Virus record (IMG/VR): IMGVR_UViG_3300044732_000912
Span: 1-30,572 of that record
Origin: a virus
DNA: 30,572 nt
Direction: 5' to 3' (one strand)
Shown here piece by piece: positions 5,389-13,213 of this stretch. Positions within the stretch are counted from its first letter, which is position 1. Each line of letters opens with the position of its first letter. The translations under genes and the position numbers were made by a program. Below the pieces are notes generated by a model that had not been told where the DNA came from, made no database searches, and saw nothing but the letters and a program-made list of their open reading frames with translations.

Positions 5389-5414
5389 CGGATAAAAATG
5401 TTGATTTCTATCCG
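5389..5414. promoter_or_regulatory. operator-like inverted repeat over the RHH-gene promoter
   Basis: CGGATA (5389-5394) and TATCCG (5409-5414) form a perfect 6-bp dyad. On the forward strand TTGATT (5401-5406) and TATTTT (5423-5428), spaced by 16 bp, could be the RHH-gene promoter, with its -35 inside this dyad. The shared TATCC half-sites suggest that one dimeric repressor, most simply the RHH protein, controls both divergent units. Confidence 0.5.
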
Positions 5415-5450
5415 TGGACCTATATTTTGCTGACATCCAAGGAGATCGCG

Positions 5451-5639
5451 ATGGGAAGACCGCCACTACCAAAGGCTCACAAGCGCGCACACAAGCTGCA
5501 CATCATGCTGACTGAATCGGAAATCGAGCAGGTGCGTAAGGCCACTATTCGCGGGGGCTTTGCGACGATGTCGGATTACATTCGCAGTGCGGTGAAGGCC
5601 GCTGTTGAAACGGAGACGAAGATTGCCTCGGAAGACTGA
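5451..5639 (+). CDS. ribbon-helix-helix DNA-binding protein (62 aa)
   Basis: The ATG at 5451 has AAGGAG six bases upstream, so it is preferred to an in-frame ATG at 5427. A basic N-terminus (GRPPLPKAHKRAHK) leads into the strand KLHIMLTESEIEQV and two helices (EQVRKATIRGGF and TMSDYIRSAVKAAVE), the layout of a MetJ/Arc-type ribbon-helix-helix dimer. Such proteins bind short inverted repeats and usually repress their own gene. Two TATCC inverted repeats lie immediately upstream. Its stop lies 17 nt inside the next gene, so the two are co-translated. Probably a local repressor of the HNH/201-aa unit and of itself (inference). Confidence 0.8.
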   Translation: MGRPPLPKAHKRAHKLHIMLTESEIEQVRKATIRGGFATMSDYIRSAVKAAVETETKIASED

Positions 5640-5931
5640 ACTCATCACCAAAACAGACCTCAAGCGCGCCTACGTGAAGCAGGGCCTCACGCTCGAGGAG
5701 ACGGCAGTTGCGCTCGGCGTATCGATGCCCTCGGTGGTGCGCTACATGGCGCGCTATAACATCCCCAGGCGCCACCAGGGGGCTCGCACGTCCCAGGAAA
5801 TTGCTGCCATCACGGAACGCGATCGCAAGGTCGTCGAGCTGCATGCTGAGGGCTGGAGCATGATCAAGATTGCCGACCGTTTCGGCATCTCCAGGCAGCG
5901 CGTTCACACCATCATCAAGCGCAACGGCTGA
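5623..5931 (+). CDS. small protein with two helix-turn-helix motifs (102 aa)
   Basis: The best start is the TTG at 5623, which has GGAG seven bases upstream; another TTG at 5605 would add six residues. Two similar HTH segments are visible: LTLEETAVALGVSMPSVVRY (about residues 22-41) and WSMIKIADRFGISRQRVHTI (about 79-98), joined by a linker with NIPRRHQGARTSQEI. Each resembles a sigma70 region 4 or resolvase-type HTH. The protein could contact two DNA half-sites alone. It is co-transcribed with the RHH gene and ends before a strong terminator. Regulator is the default reading; a small-terminase-like role cannot be excluded but has no direct support. Confidence 0.7.
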   Translation: MPRKTELITKTDLKRAYVKQGLTLEETAVALGVSMPSVVRYMARYNIPRRHQGARTSQEIAAITERDRKVVELHAEGWSMIKIADRFGISRQRVHTIIKRNG

Positions 5932-6249
5932 CACCCAAATCGGGCTGCTGAGTTCAGCACTAAACTCCGCACTAGGGCCGAAAGTGCCGCGAATCGGCAT
6001 CGGTTTTGTCGGCCTACAAACACTCACGATCGGTCAAAATCGCCGATTTTCTTCATTGGGTGCCGATTCGTTTGGGTTTACCCAAATCGGCGATAACACC
6101 AGATGAAGTATCCGATTCTGGACACCCAAGGCCTTAACCCCGGAGTTTAAAAGCTTTCAATTCAGTGGGTTAGGCCTTGGGTTTTTCCTGTCTTCAGGGC
6201 GTCGGCACTGCTGGATTTCAGCACCTGACCCCACGTAATCAGGCACTAC
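5932..6249. other. 318-bp AT-richer intergenic region with AATCGG/CCGATT boxes
   Basis: No credible gene is seen between the double-HTH gene and the end of the late operon. The stretch holds repeated AATCGG or CCGATT words in both orientations: AAATCGG at 5938, GAATCGGC at 5991, the dyad AAAATCG-C-CGATTTT at 6036-6050, GCCGATT at 6062, AAATCGGC at 6085 and CCGATTC at 6113. TTTGGG (6071-6076) and CCCAAA (6081-6086) form a small hairpin inside a GCCGAT/ATCGGC frame (6062-6091). It could contain operators, an origin or the attP site; the sequence alone does not decide. Confidence 0.6.
6124..6187 (+). terminator. long hairpin terminator after the RHH/HTH operon
   Basis: Left arm 6124-6140 (ACCCAAGGCCTTAACCC) pairs with right arm 6167-6182 (GGGTTAGGCCTTGGGT) with one bulged base and a 26-nt loop, and is followed by TTTTT (6182-6186). 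The T-tract serves rightward transcripts. The same stem could pause late leftward transcripts, but it lacks a U-tract on that side. Confidence 0.7.
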
Positions 6250-6447
6250 TCATCTTCGAGTAACAGCCTCGGCGAGATCCTCCGCGGCGCTCTCCCGATC
6301 GCTCAAACCGGCCAGGCGCTCACGCTCCTCGGCGGCCCGGCGCATCCCCTCGGATATGCTCTTGCCGCGCCTGGCACGCTCTGCCTGGTAGTGCGGGCTG
6401 CGTGCCGAAATCGAGCTGTTGGGCGTCGAGAACGGGATCCTGCTCAT
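6250..6447 (-). CDS. hypothetical protein, last gene of the late operon (65 aa)
   Basis: The ATG at 6447 overlaps the stop of the preceding gene (TAATG), a sign of translational coupling. The product is charged and helical (YQAERARRGKSISEGMRRAA, EERERLAGLSDRESAAEDLA) after a short Ser/Pro-rich start. No domain is recognised and there is no membrane segment. The location at the end of a block of Gly/Pro-rich virion proteins suggests a virion or assembly role, but this is weak. The gene is short; its main support is the coupling and strand. Confidence 0.5.
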   Translation of the reverse strand: MSRIPFSTPNSSISARSPHYQAERARRGKSISEGMRRAAEERERLAGLSDRESAAEDLAEAVTRR

Positions 6448-6908
6448 TAGAACATGCCCCCGCCGAATGCGCCGCCTGGGGGCTTGGTTTTCTGCCCGAC
6501 GCGGCGCGTCGAACTGTTCCCGCCAACACCAAAGCTGCTGAAGGTGGACTTGCCGCGCTTCGGCACGACGGCATCAGCAATGGAAGGCGCCGCCGCCGGT
6601 GCCGGTGCCGGGGCCGCTGCGGGCGGCGGCGCTGGGTCCAAGGGCGGCAGGGGCGGGTTCTCGATCTGGGGCTGGGGGGCCTCCTGGGCCTTCATGCGCG
6701 CCCGATAGTCCTCAAGCATCTGGAACTGCTCATACTCGGCCTTGGGGTTGATGACCCCCTTCCCGCGCTGAAAGAACGGCATGCCCGCGAACGCCGCCTT
6801 CCCGCCTATCGGGCCGTGCGTCTTGAAGGCGTGGTTCGCCCTTTGCGCCATGTCGCGCATCATGTGCGGCTTCTTGGCCGGGGGTGTGGTCGGAGGGGTG
6901 TCAGGCAT
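6447..6908 (-). CDS. Pro/Ala-rich virion-associated protein with Gly-rich Phe-ending tail (153 aa)
   Basis: The protein starts at the ATG at 6908, 12 nt after the previous stop. An N-terminal half with basic helices (MMRDMAQRANHAFKTHG, then NPKAEYEQFQMLEDYRARMK) is followed by a long Pro/Ala linker (about residues 75-110) and a basic, Gly-rich tail ending GGAFGGGMF. No enzyme motif is seen. Its place in the late operon after the transglycosylase-like protein makes a virion or ejection protein likely. Two other genes in this cluster also end in a Gly run followed by a terminal Phe. Confidence 0.65.
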   Translation of the reverse strand: MPDTPPTTPPAKKPHMMRDMAQRANHAFKTHGPIGGKAAFAGMPFFQRGKGVINPKAEYEQFQMLEDYRARMKAQEAPQPQIENPPLPPLDPAPPPAAAPAPAPAAAPSIADAVVPKRGKSTFSSFGVGGNSSTRRVGQKTKPPGGAFGGGMF

Positions 6909-6920
6909 GTCTCTGTCTCC

Positions 6921-7985
6921 TTAGCGAGGCCGGGTCGGCGGCATGAAGCGTTTGCGGTTGATGTCCCAAGTCGGGGATTTCGAGCGGTCGTAAGGGCGCG
7001 GTCCCAGACCATCGGTAACGCCGGGGGTGGGAAGTTTGCCCGTATCGTCGAGGAACGCCGCGCCGAAATCCATCGCGTTATCTTGCGCCTGTTCCGCATC
7101 GCCCGCATGGACACCCCAATAGGGCGCGGTTGGCCCCTGCACCGGGGGTAGGTTCATGTTCTGTGTCTGGGGGCGCACCCGCGGCTTGGGAGGCGCCAGA
7201 GCTGCGGCGGCCTCCTGGGGATCGACGTCACCGCCGGGGATCGGCGCCGACGTCGGCTGGACATTGGCACCACCACCGCCGCCCTTGCCACCCGCTCCAC
7301 CCTTGCCGCCCGCCAGGGCACTCAGGCCGGGGATCTTGAAGCCGCCGCCGGTGCCCTGGGCGGCCTCCATGGCGCCGATCTGCTGGCGAGCCTCATTTGC
7401 CGGGCTGCCCTTCTCGATCGCCCTCGTCATCATGTCCGTGTAGGAATTCCTGCGCTGCTGGGCACCGCCAGCCGCACCGGCAGGGTCGTCAGCAGGCATG
7501 ACGTTCATGCCACCGGCGACGGGCGCCTGGTACTGGAATTCCGGCACATATGCACCGGCGCTGTAGGCCGCGGCCTGGGTCTGCGGCGCCGACACAGGGA
7601 GCGATCGACCGCCATTGATGCCCATCATGCCGGTGATGGGCTGGGGCAGCTTCTGCGGGCCGTACCAGGCACCCCAGCCGCGCTTCGAAGCATGATTCAG
7701 AGCGAAGTCGATGCCCGCCTGCCAGTTGGCCGGATCCGCGGGATCGAGGCCGGTGGCGCGCATGAAATCATTGCCCATGCCAGCACGCCCTGGCCGCGGG
7801 TCCACATGAAGCTGGAAGGGACCATATGACCGCTCGCGCCCGTAGGAGAGCATCCCGTTCGCCTGCCACACGCCGGGCGCCAGACCCTCGGAGCGGGCCA
7901 CGCGCACCGCCGTGTCAGGATCGATGCCGCGAGCGAGGGCTGCGCGGCGGATGTATGACTCCATTGTTCCAACATCTGGCAACAT
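6921..7985 (-). CDS. virion protein with lytic-transglycosylase-like N-terminal domain (354 aa)
   Basis: Residues about 8-110 resemble a phage virion muramidase or lytic transglycosylase: YIRRAALARGIDPDTAVRVA, then RSEG with the candidate catalytic Glu33, RSYGPFQLHVD, a helix with DFMRATGLDPADPANWQAGI and FALNHASKRGWGAWYGPQ. The remaining 240 residues are Pro/Gly/Ala-rich, including a Gly-Lys stretch near residues 225-240, and look disordered. In short-tailed phages such a protein is typically ejected with the DNA and opens the peptidoglycan for genome entry. The gene is followed within 12 nt by the Pro-rich gene and preceded by the Gly-rich 203-aa gene. The enzymatic call rests on motif reading, not on a search. 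Confidence 0.75.
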   Translation of the reverse strand: MLPDVGTMESYIRRAALARGIDPDTAVRVARSEGLAPGVWQANGMLSYGRERSYGPFQLHVDPRPGRAGMGNDFMRATGLDPADPANWQAGIDFALNHASKRGWGAWYGPQKLPQPITGMMGINGGRSLPVSAPQTQAAAYSAGAYVPEFQYQAPVAGGMNVMPADDPAGAAGGAQQRRNSYTDMMTRAIEKGSPANEARQQIGAMEAAQGTGGGFKIPGLSALAGGKGGAGGKGGGGGANVQPTSAPIPGGDVDPQEAAAALAPPKPRVRPQTQNMNLPPVQGPTAPYWGVHAGDAEQAQDNAMDFGAAFLDDTGKLPTPGVTDGLGPRPYDRSKSPTWDINRKRFMPPTRPR

Positions 7986-7997
7986 GTCCCGTGTCTC

Positions 7998-8609
7998 CTA
8001 GAAGCCGCCGCCACCGCCGCCACCGCGGCCACCACCGGACGAACCAAGCCCCAGCGACCCGGAGCCTGGGTTGCCCCAGTTCTGGCCGCTGATGGCTCGG
8101 GGGTTGCTGGCCTGACCCCTCCAATCACCCGGCCCGACATTGCCCGGCAACCGGTCCTGATACTTAGGCTGGCCGGGGGCGAGCCTCTGAGGCTGGCTCT
8201 GGTATCGCGGATAGTCCTGCATCGGTCGCGCGCCGGTCATGTCTCCGGGGCTGTAAGCCCAGCCCGTCGCGATGGGGGTGTTGATGTTGCTGTAAGCCTT
8301 CATCCAAGCTGAAGTCGGCAGCGGTGCGGCAGGCGGCGGAGCGCCCACCGGGACAATCGTCGGGGGTGCGCCTGCCTGCCTGACGCCCTGAGCCCTGGGA
8401 ACCGAAAACATATCCGCAAGTGACATGCCCACGCCGCCCGGCCTGCCGACATAGGTGTTGCCCCGCCAGGTGCTTCCGGTCGTCAGGCCGGTGCGGTTGG
8501 CAGCGCCATTGCCGCCACCGCCCACGCCGCCATTGGAGTAGCCGCCAGCGCCGCCGCGGTAGCTCGAGCTGGTGCCAGACCTGGAATTGAAGTCATCGCG
8601 AAAGCTCAT
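7998..8609 (-). CDS. glycine-rich virion protein (203 aa)
   Basis: The ATG at 8609 has GAGAGG about nine bases upstream. Composition is extreme: Gly, Ser, Pro and Tyr dominate. It contains a Gly-rich N-terminal stretch (YRGGAGGYSNGGVGGGG), a middle part with PPTIVPVGAPPPAAPLPTSA and a short aromatic segment (WMKAYSNINTPIATGWAYSP), and ends GSSGGGRGGGGGGGF. No family or enzyme is recognised, and the whole chain is probably disordered outside capsids. The gene lies just downstream (in the late direction) of a small oppositely oriented gene and upstream of the transglycosylase-like gene. A minor virion or ejection protein is the best guess. Confidence 0.65.
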   Translation of the reverse strand: MSFRDDFNSRSGTSSSYRGGAGGYSNGGVGGGGNGAANRTGLTTGSTWRGNTYVGRPGGVGMSLADMFSVPRAQGVRQAGAPPTIVPVGAPPPAAPLPTSAWMKAYSNINTPIATGWAYSPGDMTGARPMQDYPRYQSQPQRLAPGQPKYQDRLPGNVGPGDWRGQASNPRAISGQNWGNPGSGSLGLGSSGGGRGGGGGGGF

Positions 8610-8725
8610 TGATCGTGCCTCTCACTTGCCGAATAGGGCCTGGTCGTGTTATTTTCCCGCTCAGGCGATTTCTTCCCACTTGCGGCCTGCGCATCCCGCG
8701 CGAACTTGCTAAACAGGAGCTTCAA

Positions 8726-9040
8726 ATGCCCAACCTTCTCACGCCCAAACGCCGTCAGCTTAAGCGCAGTGCGGCGAAGTTCATCGACGACCTGGTGGAA
8801 AACTGGGAGCGCCAGACGGGCTCGTATTCCGGCAATGGCCACATGGGCATGCGGATCCGCGCTGGAGGCCTGCGGCAGTTCCTTCGCGCGTATGCCGAAA
8901 GGCATGATGTCTTCGCGACGGGCACGCATGAAATCAGCATCGGGCCGCCGTACCACATCACGCCCTTCAGGGTGGATGTTGATGCGCTCATTGCTCATTC
9001 TGGCCACCCATCTGTTGCATCGCCATCGAAGAGCCCATGA
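8726..9040 (+). CDS. small gene on the opposite strand inside the late operon (104 aa, moron-like)
   Basis: The ATG at 8726 is preceded by AGGAG six bases upstream. Codon third positions in this frame are strongly G/C, whereas the antisense frame (8606-8998) carries ordinary composition there, so the forward frame is the real one. The protein has a basic helical start (LTPKRRQLKRSAAKFIDDLV, ENWERQTG), a Gly-rich middle (SYSGNGHMGMRIRAGGLRQF) and a strand-like end (IGPPYHITPFRVDVDALIAH). No family is recognised. Its 3' end overlaps the convergent 802-aa gene by 53 nt. A lone reversed gene between virion genes is typical of a moron expressed from the prophage. Confidence 0.65.
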   Translation: MPNLLTPKRRQLKRSAAKFIDDLVENWERQTGSYSGNGHMGMRIRAGGLRQFLRAYAERHDVFATGTHEISIGPPYHITPFRVDVDALIAHSGHPSVASPSKSP

Positions 9041-11396
9041 TGGCTATTGCCGTCGCAGGCAGGATCTCGCGGCGCATCACACCTTCCTGCAGCCTCTGAC
9101 GCCAGCCGGGGCCTTGGGACATGATGCGCCGCGCGTTCTGAATGTCTTCGCGCGGTGCGCCCCACTTCGCCGCCCAATCCTGATCACGCTCCAGGCGCGC
9201 GAGGGCGGCCATGGCAATATCGGGATTGCGGTCCAGGGCATCCTGAACCGGCTGCGGGAGGCCCTCGAGCGTCTTGAGAAACTCGGTCGTGACGGCACCA
9301 GAACCCTGCGGCTGTTGCCACTGGTCCTCATAGCCGATGTAACCTGAATCGACCTTCGCACGATCGATGCCGCGGTACTGGCCGCCCTGGCCGACATCGG
9401 CCATGAGTGCCTTCTGATTCTTGGTGGACCGCTTGCCGGGGGCATTCAGGAAGTTCGTCATCGTGACGCCGTCGCCGGTGTCCACGACATCGCCAATGCC
9501 ATACTTCTTGCCGACGCCCTGCAGGCGCTGAATCTCAGCCGGATCCATCCGGCCCGCGCTGTTCTTCGTGAGCATCAGACTGTTCGACTGCCCAGGGGCG
9601 CCGCCGGTCCAGGGCTTGTGCCAGGCACCAGCACCCTGCGCATCGACATAGGCTCGAGTGGCCTCGGCGCCGTCGAGGAGCGCGCGATCGTGCGACGTGA
9701 TGTTCTTCACCGACTTGCCGGAATCGAAGGTCACCAGGGGCCGCGCCACGTTGCCGGGATTGTACTCAGTCGGGCCATTCGGCGGCGTGTAGACGCCCTG
9801 CGCGTCGATCGTCGGACGCACTCGCATGTTCTCGCCGGTGTTGGGGATGCCGAAACCCGAATAGATGGCATCGCGGCCACCAGGAGCCGTCGCCCAGGAG
9901 CTGCGCGGATCCGCTGCATAGGCATCACGCTCAGAGCGCGGCGCACCCACGGAGCCAGGAAGGTGGCCCGTCATCGCACCAGGCTGGGCCTCATAGGTGG
10001 CCTGCGCCGTGTGCTTCGGGAAGAAGTCCGCAATCGTGCGGTTGGCGTCTTGGAAGGCATACTCGCGCGCCAGGTTCTCGACCTCGTCGGGGCTGCCATT
10101 GCTGCCCTTGGCGATGAGGTCCGCGAGGGCGCGCTTGCGGTAACCGGCGGACTGACGGCTGAAGAGGTCGTCGGCCTTCTGCACCACCCAGGGAGCCGCC
10201 TGGAGCTGCTCGCCGGTCCAGTTGGTGCGCCCATCGAGGGCCTTCTTGTTCGCGCGATCAACGGCCAGGGCCGTCTCATAATCCGAGAACGTGTGGGCGG
10301 CGCCGCCGAGGGCGTTGCGCTGCGGCGTGCCATCCGGCTCCGTGTAGCCAAGGTTTCGCGCGTGGCGGAAGTCATTCACGCCAGTGGCCGTCGCCGGTCC
10401 AGGCTGGTCGGGGTTCACGCGGCGGGCATATTCGCCGGTCTTCTTGCCGAGCTGGAACTTCTTCGGGTCCTTCGCCTCGATGGCGCGCATCGTAGCTTGC
10501 TGCTGGGCCGGGCGAGCGGACTTCACCGGCGTGCCGGTGGCAATCGCCGAATTCGTGTCCTTGATCGAGAAGTGCAGCTCCGAGCCGGGGTCCACACCGG
10601 CGCTATACTGCCCCTCTTTGTTGGCCATCCATTCATTCGACTGCGGATCGCCGCCGGTGACCTCAGTGATGCCGTCGCGATAACGGTCGTACCAATTGCC
10701 GCCGCGGGGATCGCGCTCGACGGTCTTGTCGAGTTCGCGGCGCATCTTGAGGAGGTCCTTGCGGTCCTGCATAGCGCGCGGGCCACCCACGAACATGCCC
10801 TCGCTGCGGTCAGGAGAAGGAATCAGGTGCGGCTCCTTGCGCGCGATCTTGACGGCCTTATCGACCGGCAGTTCGCGCAGGTTCGGGAGCTGCGTCATCC
10901 TGGTGGGGGCCTTCGCCGGTGCCTTGGCGCCCTTCTTCGGCTTCACGGTCGCCTCGGCGATCGAATCGGTGCCCTGCACGGCATCCTTTGCAGCGTTGTC
11001 GAGCGGGCCGAGGGATCCAGGGAGGACTGCCATGGCACTCGAGATGCCAGCCCAGGGGGCGGCCTTCGCGGCATCCCACCACCGGCCATCGCTCACAGCG
11101 CGGCTGAGTTCCAGGTTGTTATCTGCAGCATCTTGAATATCTGCCGCATCGCTGAACTGCGCCATGCCCTCGACGGACGGGAGGTGCGGTCCAGCCAGGT
11201 AGTTGGCCCACTCGTTGCCGGTGTCGCGCAACTTCTCCTGCCAGATGCGATCGTCAGGCTCAGGCTGCCGCGGCGTCTGCGTGCCCTCATGGCCGGGCAC
11301 CTTGTAGTAAGGATCATCGGCTGCGAGCTTCTTGCGCCCTGACAGTGACTGCGCGGCCTTCCGGGGATCGATCTTCGCGGGACGAGGTGCGGGCAT
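8988..11396 (-). CDS. large internal virion / ejection protein (802 aa)
   Basis: The start is fused to the previous stop (TAATG). The N-terminal 190 residues are Ala/Pro-rich with an amphipathic stretch (WWDAAKAAPWAGISSAMAVL) and a Lys/Pro linker. The middle has a conserved-looking block (NWYDRYRDGITEVTGGDPQS, then HFSIKDTNSAIATGTPVKSA) that recalls domains found in phage internal proteins. The C-terminus is helical, with one hydrophobic segment (ILPATAIAIMGSSMAMQQMG) just before the end. There is no enzyme motif I can name. Size, position after the 605-aa Gly-rich protein and hydrophobic tail fit an ejection protein that helps form the trans-envelope channel of short-tailed phages. Function is inferred from context. 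Confidence 0.7.
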   Translation of the reverse strand: MPAPRPAKIDPRKAAQSLSGRKKLAADDPYYKVPGHEGTQTPRQPEPDDRIWQEKLRDTGNEWANYLAGPHLPSVEGMAQFSDAADIQDAADNNLELSRAVSDGRWWDAAKAAPWAGISSAMAVLPGSLGPLDNAAKDAVQGTDSIAEATVKPKKGAKAPAKAPTRMTQLPNLRELPVDKAVKIARKEPHLIPSPDRSEGMFVGGPRAMQDRKDLLKMRRELDKTVERDPRGGNWYDRYRDGITEVTGGDPQSNEWMANKEGQYSAGVDPGSELHFSIKDTNSAIATGTPVKSARPAQQQATMRAIEAKDPKKFQLGKKTGEYARRVNPDQPGPATATGVNDFRHARNLGYTEPDGTPQRNALGGAAHTFSDYETALAVDRANKKALDGRTNWTGEQLQAAPWVVQKADDLFSRQSAGYRKRALADLIAKGSNGSPDEVENLAREYAFQDANRTIADFFPKHTAQATYEAQPGAMTGHLPGSVGAPRSERDAYAADPRSSWATAPGGRDAIYSGFGIPNTGENMRVRPTIDAQGVYTPPNGPTEYNPGNVARPLVTFDSGKSVKNITSHDRALLDGAEATRAYVDAQGAGAWHKPWTGGAPGQSNSLMLTKNSAGRMDPAEIQRLQGVGKKYGIGDVVDTGDGVTMTNFLNAPGKRSTKNQKALMADVGQGGQYRGIDRAKVDSGYIGYEDQWQQPQGSGAVTTEFLKTLEGLPQPVQDALDRNPDIAMAALARLERDQDWAAKWGAPREDIQNARRIMSQGPGWRQRLQEGVMRREILPATAIAIMGSSMAMQQMGGQNEQ

Positions 11397-13213
11397 TATC
11401 GAGGGCCTCCGTAGGTCTGGTTGGTGTCCGGTCCCAGGCCGAGAACGAGTGCCTTCGCGGCAGTCATGGGATCGAGCCCCTCTGCAAAGTTCTCAATCCT
11501 GTTTTTCCGTAACGGATTGAGGCTAGGGAGCGAGCCGCGACCAATAAGCAGATCAGCGAGCGGCTCCGCGGTTTCCTTCTGGCGCTTGGTGGCGATGGCC
11601 TTAGAGAGCATCGGGCCGAACTTCTGCGCTAGTTGCGTGATGCCGCCAATGCCCACGGCAGTGACGGGATCCATGCCTATGCCGTAACTAAGCGCACCCG
11701 CGCCCTGCCCCATGTCACCGGCCTCTATGAGCTGACGAGCCGTGGTGGAGTTGCCGAGGGCATTGTTCAGCCTGCCGTAGATTGCCTCGCGGTCAACAGC
11801 CTGGTTGAAGCCCGGCCCGCGAGGCCCGAGAGCTGCCGCTGAAGCTCTTCGCCCCTGTGGCGTCACAAATTCAGTGAGCGCACCTGCCGTGTTATTGTTG
11901 TTCAGCAGCCTCCCGGCCTTGGTCTGCGCGTAGGCCGCTGCCATGTTCTGCTGGTGATGAGGCCTGACGTTGCCAGCCGCCGCCGGGACCTCGATCGGCA
12001 CATTGCGCTGCCCCAACCGGGCGCCCAGGTCGAACGACTCATCTGCGCGGAACGCATCCTCGCGAAGACCTCGAGCAGTAGCATACTCTGGCCCCATCAG
12101 GAGCTGATCGGTGCGGGTCCTCAGACCTTCGGCAAGCTCCGCGTAGATGCCGCGGTTAGGGTCAGAGTAGTTGCTGGCGTGAGAATCGAGAAGTCGCTTC
12201 GTTTCATCGAGGACCGCCAGGTTCCCGCCTGGTTGGCCCATACGCTCGCGATAAGCCACGTTCTCCCTTGCTTTATCCAACGCATCCGTGACCGCCGGAT
12301 GGGTCAGTATGTCATCGAAGGCACTGAACGGGATCTCAGATCCCATGACACGGGCTTCATTGTAGGCGGCACCGATTGCTGGGCGAGCCTGTTCGTATGC
12401 TGCGCGGCGCATCTGATCAACGCTTGCGGTGGAGCCCGAAGTCCCACCAGCGAACTGCACGTCGCGCGTCAGTCGGACGTTTTGGTCGGCCCTGCGGTTC
12501 ACCGCGAAGTCCGTGATGGTTTCCCGAGCCTCGGGGTTGATATTCGCCGATTGCCGGGCCATCCCATAGCCGCGCTCACCCAGCGCATCTACGCGGGCTG
12601 CCTCGGGGCCGAGGTTATTCACCCGATGATCCATCGTATGCGCGTTGTAGGCGCCGAACCTGTCGTCGGCAGCCTTACCGATTTGCATAATGGCGCGGTT
12701 CTCGGGTGACTGCTTATAGCCACGCCAAACCTCACCAGCCTTGCCGATGCCGCTGACTACACCATGGGCACCAGCACCGAAGCCAGCACCCATACCGGCA
12801 CCGCCGATCGTGTTACCTGCCCACTCGCCCCATGAATCTGAATCTCGCAGGGCTCCATCGATGCCACCATAAAGCGCGCCTGTGCCCACGCTACCCGATA
12901 GGCCCCTGCCAATCGACGGAAGCGCGCTGCCGGTCATGACGCCGCCAACGATATTCGCAGCCGTGCCAGCCGTGCCAGCGCGAGCCATTGCTTCCTCGGT
13001 CCTGGCACGCTCGGCATCCGTGCCTTCGCCATTCATCATGCCCGCAAAGCGATCGGCCATGCCGAAAGTCATGCCATTCGCAAGGAACCGAACTGTATCA
13101 TCAGCCGCCTGGCCTGCCTGGGCATACCAAGGCAGCTCATTATAAGCCTCGACGGGGTCCTGAGACGGCCCTGCAAAGCGGTTGGTGGCAGGCCCCTGGA
13201 ATCGGTTTGCCAT
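11396..13213 (-). CDS. ejection protein with Gly-rich hydrophobic segment (605 aa)
   Basis: The start at 13213 overlaps the preceding stop (TGATG). Residues about 40-150 carry the recurrent podovirus pattern of a phage internal protein: FLANGMTFGMADRFAGMMNG, a charged helix, and a long Gly/Ala-rich hydrophobic region (GTAANIVGGVMTGSALPSIG, NTIGGAGMGAGFGAGAHGVV). A helical middle (residues 200-420) and a second hydrophobic stretch (YGIGMDPVTAVGIGGITQLA, about 515-535) follow. Such proteins leave the capsid with the DNA and insert into the host envelope. The gene sits between the 486-aa coiled-coil protein and the 802-aa protein, a three-gene ejection set like P22 gp7/gp20/gp16 in plan; direct homology is not claimed. 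Confidence 0.75.
   Translation of the reverse strand: MANRFQGPATNRFAGPSQDPVEAYNELPWYAQAGQAADDTVRFLANGMTFGMADRFAGMMNGEGTDAERARTEEAMARAGTAGTAANIVGGVMTGSALPSIGRGLSGSVGTGALYGGIDGALRDSDSWGEWAGNTIGGAGMGAGFGAGAHGVVSGIGKAGEVWRGYKQSPENRAIMQIGKAADDRFGAYNAHTMDHRVNNLGPEAARVDALGERGYGMARQSANINPEARETITDFAVNRRADQNVRLTRDVQFAGGTSGSTASVDQMRRAAYEQARPAIGAAYNEARVMGSEIPFSAFDDILTHPAVTDALDKARENVAYRERMGQPGGNLAVLDETKRLLDSHASNYSDPNRGIYAELAEGLRTRTDQLLMGPEYATARGLREDAFRADESFDLGARLGQRNVPIEVPAAAGNVRPHHQQNMAAAYAQTKAGRLLNNNNTAGALTEFVTPQGRRASAAALGPRGPGFNQAVDREAIYGRLNNALGNSTTARQLIEAGDMGQGAGALSYGIGMDPVTAVGIGGITQLAQKFGPMLSKAIATKRQKETAEPLADLLIGRGSLPSLNPLRKNRIENFAEGLDPMTAAKALVLGLGPDTNQTYGGPR

Noticed and set aside
5932-6249. tRNA gene or tRNA-derived attachment site
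   Set aside because: No cloverleaf arms or T-loop GGTTCGA-type motif; the GATTCG word alone is not enough.
8606-9007. Leftward frame of 133 codons whose stop overlaps the 203-aa gene start
   Set aside because: It lies codon-for-codon antisense to the 8726-9040 gene, whose third positions are GC-biased and which has AGGAG before its ATG. The leftward frame lacks such support.
9618-11342. Long rightward frame of 574 codons opposite the 802-aa gene
   Set aside because: Antisense shadow of a GC-rich gene; Arg/Leu/Ala/His-rich product, no family pattern, wrong strand for the operon.
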